Shown here: piece by piece, positions 12,628 to 25,200 of the stretch
Position numbering within the stretch: position 1 is the first letter of the stretch
Layout: the number at the start of each line of letters is the position of its first letter
From: Strongylocentrotus droebachiensis
Lineage: Eukaryota > Echinodermata > Echinoidea > Camarodonta > Strongylocentrotidae
Length of the DNA: 64,000 nt
Reading direction: 5' to 3'
NCBI GenBank assembly: GCA_035222895.1
Contig: JAVYIG010005351.1
Span: 1 to 64,000 of the forward strand
Notes under the pieces: model-generated
The model's database searches: none
Told to the model about the DNA's origin: nothing
Seen by the model: the letters and a program-made list of their open reading frames with translations, nothing else
Program-made: the position numbers and the translations under genes

Positions 12628-14094
12628 CCATCACCATCACCAACATAATCATTATCACCATCATCACCATAATCATCAGCTTCATCATGGTCGTCATCAT
12701 CGTCAATGTCATACTCATCATCATCATCACTACCACAAATATTATCAACATCAATCACCAATCGTCATCATTCATTACCATTATATCATTGATATTTCAT
12801 CATCACAATCAACAGCCACCTCCTCCTTCTCTCCTCCTCCCTTTCATCAGTTTCATCATCATCATCATCAGTATCGTCGTCATCATCACCACCACCATCA
12901 TCATCACCACAATCTACAGTTTCATCATCATGATCATCACCATCCCCCCCCCCCCCCTCCTCCTCTTCCTCTTCATCACCATCACACCCTCAAAGATACT
13001 CACGCAGATACAAGCAGCTTTGGTACTTCTTTTCCGAGGTTCTCCGCCATGGCTTTGCTGCCGATGTTGGCTATGCAGTGGAGAGCCAGGTTGATGTTGA
13101 CTGCATTTCTGCTGTTGAGATCTTTCTTGATGCTCTGAATAACCAGCTGCATCAGTTCGCTGCTCTCGCTCACAAGCACCGAGATGAACAAGTAACCCTG
13201 TAAGAAAAAGGTCAGTACGAGCAATGGTCAGCAAGAACAAAGGTCACAAGAACAAAGGTCAGCAAAAACAGAGGTCACAAGAACAATGGTCATAAGGTCA
13301 GGGAAAAGTGTCTTCTTATTGCGATTTAGTGACCCGTTTTCAGGGTTCCCTAAGGAATCTATGAACCAAATTCCATGACTTTCCATGACTTTACATGACT
13401 TTCCATAACCCATGACCCTTTTTGACGTTTACCCACGACCAGATAAGTACTATTTTGGTATGAGTTGCGGCATTCAAGAGGTGTACAAATACCACAAGAA
13501 GATTAGTTAATACTTACTATTTGTTTTTCTGTGTATTTGTTACTGCTGAGTAAGTTGACTGCTTCCATGTGCCCAAAGTCAATATCGTGGCCAAGCAGGA
13601 ATATGAAGAGAAGTTTGCACACATATTTCTTCTTCTGATATCCATCCAGTGTTTTGTCTCCTGTAAAAATAGGTAAAAATAGAGAAGAAAAAAAGAATGA
13701 AAACATAGAGAAATTAGAGGTATTGTGAAACATCAGATTTCTTTTTTTTCCCCTTCTTCTTCTTACAATTCTATGTTTTATCACTGGTCGAGTAAAAAAG
13801 AGAATTTAGAATTATCTTGAACTGAAGATGACCTTTCATATGTATTAATACCGGAGTGTTGGCTCAGTCAGTAGAGCGTCCGCCTCACAACCGGGAGGTC
13901 GTGGGTTCGAACCCCGGCCGCGTCATACCAAAAGACGTTAAAAGATGGGAGTTGTTGCTACCTTGTTTGGCGTTCAACAATAAGGGATAGAGCAACGTCG
14001 ATCTGGCGCTGCTCAGTGGCTGCCGGGCTCACGATCAATTGGGCAAAAAGAATTTCCGTTTCGGTTTAATAAAATTTGGAGTGGACTATTAGGC

Positions 14095-14139
<45 letters not shown>

Positions 14140-16249
14140 AATTATTATTAATGATCATTTGTTGAATAATAATAATAATTGATATCTATCCTGAATGATC
14201 TACTTCTGGATATATGAATGGCTTTACCGGTATATATTTCTTTCTGTTGCAAGCAAGGTTCACCTAAATAAACCGTTGATTGCCAAAAGAAAGCTAAACA
14301 CAACAAACATTACCCAGTTTTCATACCTGTACCACACGCCATTCACTTTTAGTCTTCTGTCTCTTCCACATTCTGTCTCTATCCCATCTCTATCCCATCT
14401 CTCTCTGTCTCTCTGCCTCCATCTCCTTCTCTCTCTGTCTCCCTCTCTATCTCCATATATCTCTGTGTCTCCTTCTCTCTCTCTCCCTTTCTCTCTCGTT
14501 CTCTCTCCCTCTCTCTCTCTCTCTGTCTTTCTCTCTGTGACACATCCTCTTAAAACACAATCTGATATCTCCTTGTTGTCGTCTTGTAGAAAATGAGATT
14601 CCCAACATCAGAAAATCTTAATTACTGTAATAAAAATCGAATTGACCATCAGATAAAAAAACAAAATTAAATGTATTTTTCTTCTTCCTTTTTTTACACT
14701 ATGATATTTGATGCCACTTTGAATAAGGACCACTTTCTCACATGTACATGCACAAAATAGGAAAAAGAAAATGTCAATGGGCAGGTCCAAGCTATTTGGA
14801 TTGTGACGTACGGGACATTCAGAGACTTTAAACAAGAAATAACAACAGGTGAAATTATTTATATGGCTATCTTTTGGTATGAGTCTGTGGCTATTATGGG
14901 CTAGTTCATTTGTGGAAAGTTTTAGTTCCGACTAATTTTTTAATTAATTGTTAATGTAGTAAATGTGCAGCGTGACGTACGGTTCACAGCGTCCCGTACG
15001 TCACGCGGCACATTAATTACATTAACAATCAATTAAAAAATTAGTCAGAACTAAAACTTTCCACAAATGAACTAGCCCATAATAGCCACAGACTCATACC
15101 AAAAGATAGCCATATAAATAATTTCACCTGTTGTTATTTCTTGTTTAAAGTCTCTGAATGTCCCGTACGTCACAATCAAAATAGCTTGGACCTGCCCCAA
15201 TACATAAGTACATGTACATGTACATGTATATTACATTTCTGACACATATAATTAAGTTATTCACTATCTTTCCTCAATACATGTACCTTTATTCTAAAAT
15301 ACTATCTACCATACATGACCGACATCATGATGTTTACTGTAAAAAAAAAAAATCTAAAAGTCATACTTTCACCTATGACGCACGTAACATCGTTACCAGA
15401 TATAATATATCCAGACTACAAAAAGCATGGATGCATATTAATGCATGGAGAATACACACTGCTGAATATACCAGATGTGGGGCAAAAAAACTGACAATTC
15501 ATTTCATATGACCTCAAACCCAATCAACCAAGAAATGTCAAATTTCCTGTAGGAGAGGCAGACACCTAAAGTCCTCCTCTTGTTCGACTCGACACACGAC
15601 ATCATAATGGAAAATGCCTTCAGCTGGCTCTGCTTCAACTACATGCTAAATGCTCGTGGAGACAAAATCAATACGAGAAAACAAAGCCACGAATGACGGG
15701 GAGGGCTTGGAGTACGAGGGGTGGCCGGCCCGTTGTTTGCGAGGATGAGAGCTCCATGCGTGCAAATCAATTACACGCCGAGTCGTGTCGGGGTAATCAT
15801 ACACCACGGATTGACGTTGAATATTCATGAGTTGTTGGATGATAAATTCTAGTTCTCTTCTCGCTCCAATTCCCATTAACATGCAGTGATATGGAGTCTT
15901 GGATGTAGAGAGAGAGAGATATTGATGACTAGAAATTCAAATATATTCATGACAGGATTATACATTGTACATACATGTACATGTACACGTGTACACATGT
16001 GTATCATCTGCTGATAGACAGGGAGAGATAAAAGGGCAACAACCAGTGTAAAAAGGTTATGTATGCAGGAGCTCTTTAAGGATTTCATGATGTTGTACAA
16101 AGTGTGATTTACTCATAATGATATTTAAGTATTTCATTGTTTTTATTTTACCATTTAGCTATAGCAAAGTACATAGCGACCAATATATGCCCCTTCCCCT
16201 CTTCATAATTCCAGACCTAAATGGCATCTGAAAATGTGATATTAAACTC

Positions 16250-16282
<33 letters not shown>

Positions 16283-19200
16283 TTGTGGTCAGAATTGTGT
16301 TTATTACCGTAATCAGCGCCCCCCAAACCCCACCCCCCCCCCCCCCCCCCTTCATCCATGCAGCAGCAGCAACAACAAATCTTGTGTCTCTCCCTTGCCT
16401 TAGCGCTTGCTGAAAATACAGTACTCGTCTTTACCCCGTTCTCTGCCATTTAGGTACTGTAGTATTCTTTTCACACTGGTTTTGCTTAACCCCGTACTTT
16501 GCTTAGCCCCGTACTATCCTTAACCCCGGACTATTTTTTGGGGCTTTTCACACACACCGTTTTTAGTCCTGTACTAGCGCCTATTCCGGAATAAGAAAAT
16601 TCCCGCTGTTCTCACTGCAATTCGTTAACCTCGGATATCGTGAATGTTATGATTGGACATACCTCGCGTAGTACCGGACTATTTTTCGTTTCTGTTCACA
16701 TTCATTTGATTAGCACCGCAATGGCGGGGTTAGTAGGAGTTAGCACCACAATTGCGGAGTTAGCCCTGCTATTTTGCAGGGTTAGTTAACCCTGTACTAT
16801 GGGTGGGGTTAGCCAACTTAAGCCCACTTTGGTAAAAACCAGTCTGAACAGAAAATGGAATAGGTTAAGACCCCCCCCCCCCCCCCTTAACCCCACCTAT
16901 AGTACGGGTTAAGCAAAATATTGTTAATGAAATCATGAATATTAAGGCAGCCAATAATCATCAGAAGAATCTCCATTGATGAGATTTCCAACGATAATGT
17001 ATTTAGGGATTCAATTCAAGAAAGGGAGAGGGAGAGATAGAGAGGAGAGAAGACAGTGACAGAGACAGAGAGAGGGAGAGAAAGAGAAATAAAGAGAGCA
17101 AAGGAAAGAGAGTAAGAGAGAGAGAAAGAAAGACAAAAATATACAGTAGATAGGGAAAAAGAAAGAGATAAATAGAAAAAAATAAATAGAAAGAGAAAAC
17201 TAGATGGAATTTAGACTGCGCGCAGTCGAAAATGATGCCTCCGTCATTGAGCAATTTTACAAACCAAAACAGAAGAAATTTTTCAAATTCAAGTTCAATT
17301 GTAATCCATTAGCAGGTTTCTTAATAGAATATCGTGATTACAAGCAATTTCTCATATACATATATGACCCTTTGATCTTTGACCTCATGACCCTAAAATC
17401 TACTCAGTTCATTGGCTCTGCAAGATGTCCTGAGTTAAATAGTAATCCATCTGTCAGTTCTAATAAGAATGCGTTCACAAGCTATTTTTGCATACATAAT
17501 GAGCCCATGACCTTTGACCTTATGACCCAAGAATCTACTCAGTTCATTGGCTCTGCAAGATACATACATTATCTAAGTTTGGCAGGAATCCATCAATCTG
17601 TTCTAATGATAATGCGATCACAAGCTATTTTTGCATACATAATGAGCTGCATGACCTTTGACCTTGACCTCATGACCCCAAAATCTAATCAGTTCATCGG
17701 TTCTGCATGATACATACATGACCAAAGTTTGGCAGGAATCCATCAATTGGTTCTTCAGATAACGAGATTACGAGCTGTTTTGCATACATAATGAGCCCTG
17801 TGACCTTTGACCTTTGACCTCGTGACCCTAAAATCTAATCAGTTCATTGGGTCTGCAAGATACATACATGACTAAAGTTTGGCAAGAATCCATCAATCGG
17901 TTCTTCAGATAATGCGATCACGAGCTGTTTTTGCATACATAATGAGCCCTGTGACCTTTGACCTTTGACCTCGTGACCCCCAAATCTAATCAGTTCATTG
18001 GCTCTGCAAGATACATACATGACTAAAGTTTGGCAGGAATCCATCAATCGGTTCTTCAGATAACGCGATCACGAGAACGGGACGTACGTACGTACAGACG
18101 TACGTACGTACGGACGGACAACCCGAAAACAATGCCTCCGGCTACTTCGTAACGGAGGCATAAAAAGAGAGATAAATAGATAGGGAGAGATATAGATAGG
18201 GAGAGATAGAGAAAGAGAGAGATGGATAGATAGAGAAAGAGACACACACACAGAGAGAGAGTGAATGGGAAAAGAGAGCTCATGGGAAATGTAAAGAGAA
18301 ATATTTTTCGGAGCAATTTTAGAATACAATGGACGATACATGCTTGATTAAACTGTGTAAGAGAAATTTTAAATATGTAGACGTAATGCTTGCAGCTTAA
18401 TATTTCTATGAAGTTTGATATTTCTATAGTCTGTCAGTGGAGACACTGAAGATGCGCACAGTATCAGTTTCTGGAAACTGAGAATGCTCAGGGAAGAAAA
18501 GAGAGAGCGTGGGAGGTTGAAAAAAATATGGTACATGTACATGTACATGTATCATGTTTTGCAGGGGAAGAAATTTGAGCCTGCTCTTTCCACTCCAAAT
18601 TATGAAAGAGTTCCTGTAGGGCTTAACAGACAAAATAGATGTCTTGTAGCGTGTCCTTTTTCACAACACGGTGGTTATTGGGCCTTGTTCACACTCGCAA
18701 AAGGAGAAGGTCTCTTCTGAGACCAGGGACCCGTTTCACAAAGCCTTTTTTCAATGACAAGTGACAAAAGTCAGTGACAAGTCTGCTGATAACCAATTAG
18801 AAGCAAGGATTTCACTACCTTATAACAAAACTGTAATTTGTCACTGATGACAAGTTTTGTGAAATTCGGCCCTGTATTTGCGCATAAAATAATAATCTAG
18901 ATTGATGTAGCTTAATACGAAACACCGTCTTTAAGCGCTTTACAGATATTACTAACCCAGTCATTGGATTCATTCACGCACAATGTGCACCATCTCCACT
19001 CCCTGGGGAGTATTCCTACCATATGGTCACCATGAGGGCATATCGCAAGTACTAAAACAAAGGCTTTCGTCATCGAACCAGGTTGCCATTTCTCTCCTGG
19101 GTATGGAGTGGCATATGTAGATTAATACCTTGTGACTGTGAACTAGGTCTTACGCTCTCAGTCTCATCAAACTGATGATTATTTGAACGTTCTAATCTGT

Positions 19201-22200
19201 GTTTGCAGCAGAGCAACATTCTTATTTTCAACTGTGAATAAGGTCTTTATACATGTATGCTCCCTCCTCATCAAACTGATGATCATCTGAACGTTCTAAT
19301 CTGTGTTTGCAACAGAGCAGCATTTTTACTGTGAATGAGGTCTTCCATCTCATCAAGTTGGTGATCATCTAAATGTTGTCATCTGCCTTTGGCTACATTG
19401 GAGCCAAGACACTGTCAAACCTCACAGATAATGTTCCCCTCATAAAGATAATTGCCATAACATGGATCTCATTATGCATACAGTATTTGACAACTTTAAT
19501 AGGGACCCATACTCACACAGTTACACACTAATGCTACATGTAGGCTTGGCAGAGTATTGGTACATGTACTGTAGGTTATTTCAAAACAAAACCCATTTAA
19601 ATGGGATTTCTATATTTTGAGAAAGAAGTTTAAAACAAAATCAAAATCAAAAATAAGAAAATGAATAAATAACGAAATGAAATAATAAATAAATAAATAA
19701 ATATATAAATATTGAATGTTGAAATGGGCTAGGACTAAAGAGCAAACAGTAAGGAAAATAATTGTGTATGAGAGTATCAAGAAAGCTATACTAAAGTAGC
19801 TGTTCCTATATTTAGAGAGTAATATTTATCTTCAAACTTCCAACATAATTTGCCAAAGTCATTTGAGATATGATTTTCTATGCAAGGCTGATATTTTGTA
19901 GGGATTTTGTTTTGAAGCCTTAAAAACATATAAATGTAGCAAAAGAATTCTATAATTGCTTGGTCCTCCAGAAGCTACAGGCATGTGAATAACAATAAGA
20001 GCTGAGAAACGTTGATACCAACTTTTTCAGTTAACCGTTTTGCAACAACTATTCCACATTTTGTGGTTTGGTTCAGTAACTTTTTATTCACAGCCCTAAA
20101 AAATGAACCAGATGCATGAGTAGAAAGAAACAAATCTCCACACGCAGTGCATCCATTTTTGTTTCATTACTATATTGCACTTGATGCTAGGAATTCTAAA
20201 AAAGAAAATAAGTTTTAAAATCCTTAAATTGGCCACGCGTTGAGAGATTAAAATCTTTGTTTTTCAATAAAAACTGAATATTTGTTTACCTTTGTACATG
20301 TATGTTGTTCTCAGAGACATTAGGGCGCTTTAGTAACGAGACGGTACGCACAGGAGACGGTAACGCGAGCGAAAAAAACAAACTGCGCATGCGCGATTCT
20401 GAATTCTCTCCGTCCCGTCGATTTTCGGAACGGTACTCGGCCAACATAGCGTCCGTTCCCTAAACACGACATAAGAGAGAGAGCTGACAAACTATGTATC
20501 ATGATCTAACAATGCAGGGCCCTACTGAAGATAAAAACAGGGAATCTACTAGTGTTTCCAATGTCTGTCCGGTATCTATACCTCGATATCAATCTACAAT
20601 AAATTGATGGTTTGGCCGTTTAGGCCTACTTTGGGGGCCCTTTTTCATCGTTATGCATGACGTGCCTGCACGCTGCGCACTACAGCCCACCGCCGGGTCT
20701 ATTGCCGGGTCTATTGCACCGGCGCTCCGGCCAAGCCTCGAGGCCCAAGAGCACTAGCACCAAAATGCAGCAGGTGTGTGCAGTTCAGCGCGGCTTTGCG
20801 TCCCCGTCGCCTTTAGCAGACAGCGAAAGCGCTTAAACATCACGACGGTAACAAGAGTGCGAGACCCGTCACAGTTGGTTAAACACTCCGTCTCCTGTGC
20901 GTACCGTCTCGTTACTAAAGCGCCCTATTGCATTTTATTGTATCATTGAAGCAATAACAAAAATATATTATTGTTGCCAATTTGAAGAATATGTGTGATC
21001 AATTTAACCCAGAAAAACAAAGAAAACAAGTTTTGAAAGCCTTAAATTGGCAACACATTGAGAGATTAAAATGCACTGTCTTTCAATTTTGACAACTTTG
21101 GTGTCTTTGTATTTTGTTCTCGGAGACATTACATTTTATTCTACCATTGTAGCAATAAAAGAACAATATCATTGTTGCCAATCTAAAGAAGAATGTGTGA
21201 TCAATTTAGCTCTAAAAAATAAATCTTGTCCTGAAAGGGTTAAAACTTTCATTATTTCATTCTCACTCTGACTCTCATCTCAGAGGATTCAGACGCAATT
21301 TGAGAGACTGCTTGAAGTCCTCACACAAGTCACAGAAAACAAATGTCAGCTGAAAGCAAGAAAAATGTTAACTTGAAAATGTCATCTCATATCTTGATAC
21401 AGAATCTGAAAGGAATGAAGTGAGGAATGAAGCTCTGTACACAAGCAATGCAATTATGAATTCTCTCCTGCACTCTCTCTCTCTATCTTTCTCTGTCTCC
21501 ATCTCTCTCTCTCTCTCTCTTTCTCTCTATCCATTTCTCTCTCTATTTCTCTCTCTCTCTCACTTTCTCTCTTTCTTTATGTCTCCATCTCGTTCTACCT
21601 CTCCCTTTGTCTCTCTCTGTGACCCTCCCTCCCTCCTCTCAGAAGTACCATCCTTTGAATCCTTTCCCAGAACATCTATAGATATTTTTATTAAACCATC
21701 CATCACCTCAGCAAATGTTCATTTGTTTCTTGAGAAGCAGGCTACTTTAGAAGCTAACTCATAAGATGAAGCCATTGAAAAACCCATTCAGACTAGACAA
21801 AACTCCTCGCGTCACTACGTACATGTACGAAACGGACGAGTGTTTTATTCCCTTTGATGACCAGGTAGAAGCGCTCTCAAAAATGCCAACCTGAATCCAA
21901 ATAACGGGTCAAATACCCAATCAGACTAGACAAGACTCATCGCGTTGCTACATACAAAATCAAGAGTGTTTTATTTCCTTGATAGTCGGGTAGAAGCGCT
22001 CTCAAAAACGCAAGCCCGAAACCAAATAAAGGGTCAAACACTTTCTCTTCCATCATTCCCAATTGCGACCTTAGCATTAAAGAAACAAGAAACAAATATA
22101 TGCAGGTGGCAAAACGGACGATTCAAATGCAATCAGCAGAGATGGGAAAGTTGGCACTAGAGTACAGCATCCAGGGTTCTACGAAGATGAAGAAGGCAAT

Positions 22201-25200
22201 TTATCAAGCGAGGGCCACAAAGGGATTCTCGCTGGCAACACAACGAGATAATTTGACTTTGTTTTGTTGAGGAGGTGAATAGGAGAAAACACAGCAGAGA
22301 AACCAGATAAGGTCTGTTTTCATCAGCTCGAGATTGCTGAATAGCCCGCTATTTCTGATTTGGGAAATAATGCTGAAATTACAAATCGCGTCATCATCAG
22401 CTCAAGACTCGACCTGGAAACTTGAAACTCGAGCTTGAGAAATTAGCTCAAGAGATTTTGCTCAGCGTTTGCACATAGTGAGAGTGTTTGGGCTGGTGAG
22501 AACGCATGGGACAAATAGCGGGATATTTTGCAAACTAGCCCAAGATATCTTAGGATGATCATGATTATCTCGACCAAATATCTTGCTAATTGTAACTTCA
22601 GGCTGACGAAGACACAAATTAGCTGGATAATTTGCGATCAGGATAGCTAAAAAATAGCGGGTTATTTGGCAATCTCAAGCTGATGTAGACAGGCCTAAAG
22701 AGAAAGCATGGAATTCGAGAGCTTGATATTTTGTGTCTTTCCGGGGCTTTCGTTTAATTATTCATGTTTCCACATTGTAAGTAAATTGGAGCGATCAACA
22801 AGTTTCTAACTATAGGAACGTGATGGAGCGGGTCGTACATTATTATGCATAGCCCCCAGGTGATTTTGACACCGCTGTAAAAAAACACTGACAGAAAGAT
22901 AAATGTATCTTGAATCTGTCATGACCAGAAACAGGAAGGAGAAAGAAAGAAATGGTAGAGGATAGGGAGAAAGGGGGAGAGGGAGAGGGTGGAGGAGACA
23001 GAAAGATAGATGCATCTTGAATCTATCATGATCAGAAACAGGAAAGCGAAAGAAAGGAGATGTACATGTAGAGATGGAGGGAGAGGGATAGAGAGAGAGA
23101 GAGACAAAGAGAGGACAGAGAGAGAGAGACAAAGAGAGGACAGAGGGAGAGAGACAAAGGGAGAGAGAGAGACAGAGACAGAGAGAGCAAGGAGAGGGGG
23201 GGGCAAAGAGGGAAAAAGAAAATATTAGGTAAAAAGAAAGAGACAAAAACAAAATCAAAATTGTTAGAAAAGATAAAGCTATAATGAAGTTCAATATTAT
23301 TGAATAAAGATACAATATGTTTTATAGAGAGGAGGTGGAAAAAAATGAATGGTAATTTTAGATAGAAATAAAATTTGTGAAAGAAAAGAAGATAGCATTT
23401 CAGCCTCTTCAATGTGAAAAAGATTCAAAGACAGGAAAAGGAAGGGAAATTGATGAAAATCAGAAAAATGAAAACTAAAAGTACTGGTTCAATTACGGAA
23501 AGCTTCAGCGCCAAAAAAGGAAAGAATATGGAAATGAGGAGGAGAGAAATGGAACGGAAGAGAAAAGATATGGGAAGGAAGAACAGAGACTGATAGAGAG
23601 AAGAAGAATGAATAATCAAAAGAATGAGCCTCGGCCATCTCCTTATTCAAGTCTTTAATATCAAACCCCTTCAAAGGGCTGAAAATGTGCTGGTAATCCT
23701 ACACAAGAGGCTCTCGGCATCGAGGAACGAATTTCATTCGCAGAAAAAGGGCTTTTTGGCGCATCGTATTGCTTTGGAATGAAATCGATGCAGGTCTGAA
23801 GCTCTTCAAAACCAAGGTCTTGCGCAGGCAACATAAAAAGCTGTTCAGTCTTTTATACAAGCCGCAACTCTTGCAGATATCTTTTATCTCGAAGATTAGC
23901 GCAATCTATGACTTGACATTTAATGCAACTGATGTGCATTCATGTTCGTCAAATACCAGTCTTCGAACGCTCTCTTGTTGGATGTTAAGATCTAGGGATT
24001 TGAATCATTTCTAAAGCTTCAAATAGTGCTTATAGTTTTTAATGGACTCAGAAATGGAGGGAAATTCCCCACAAACTTCATACAAAAAGATATGAAATAC
24101 ATTCATTTCAGAACTCAAGACAAGCCATTCCGTTCACGTACAGTTTTGACTGCAACACACAAACAGCGAAAGTTCCTTGTTTAAATGTCATCATAAAGAT
24201 CTTCACCAAATTTAGTTTTATTTACCTTTAGGAGGCATTGATTTTGACCAATATTCAGGCAATATTTCATGTCATTCCCGACACATAAGTTCTTCATAAT
24301 ACAGAGGTGTTTGACTTCATAAATGTAGGGATAGACGTTAACATTTTTCTAAAGTTGTTTGAAATAACAAAGTAAAATGTACAAGTTAGCATGTTCACTG
24401 TACCTGTGAAAACAAGATGCAAATAATATATATTTCTTCCTTGATTAGTACTTATATAATATACATTCGCTACAGCAATCTACATGTACATGTACATTAT
24501 GTCGATGTAATTTATATCCTTTCCTCATTCAGTATTATTAATCCGCTTGTCATGACAAGTAGCTTATAATCAAATTATTCAGGAGTGAAGCTGTCAAGTG
24601 GCTATCACATTTGGGATTAATTAATTTTCACAGGAGTGTCAAGTGTTATTGTTGCAAGTTTTGCTTATTACCACACTCCTAGAATGGGAAATAAAGTAGA
24701 TTTTATCATTTTCTTTCATTAAACAAAAATCTGAATAGCCATGGGCTACTGGTGGCAGACCTGCCAACCTCTGGAGTTCAAAAACTGTATTCTTTAATCC
24801 TAAAAGTTGTATTTTACTGACTAAAATTGTATTAAAAAAAAAAACATGGATCAATGCCTCTTTAGTTCCTGTACAGTTATCAGTACAGGAAGAATTTTGT
24901 TATGGATCATTGGTTGAATATGCATGATTTCGTCATGACTGTTGTGTTTGTTGAACCAATGAACATCCCCAAATTGTTGATGTGAGATGCTTGTAGGATA
25001 CCTTACAGGCCAGAATGGGCATTTTGCCATTGAAAACAGTATTTTCTTTATTTACTTCGAAAAATTGTACTGGTTGGCAGCTCTGTGGTGGTGGTGGTAA
25101 TGACACATGAATGATCATATTTGGTCAATGGTCGTAGCAAAAGATCTTTAATTTTAGATGAAAAAAATGAAAGGGGAAAAAAGACTTATACTGTGCACAA

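Noticed and set aside
12417-13138. Histidine-rich and isoleucine-rich frames overlapping exon 4 on the plus strand
   Set aside because: CAT microsatellite in intron 4 running into the antisense of exon 4.
13853-13925. tRNA gene
   Set aside because: Box A and B are present, but the sequence continues into a SINE body with an (ATT)n tail and the stems do not form a clean cloverleaf.
17204-17710. 168-codon frame as a real gene
   Set aside because: It consists of three tandem-repeat units read in the same frame.
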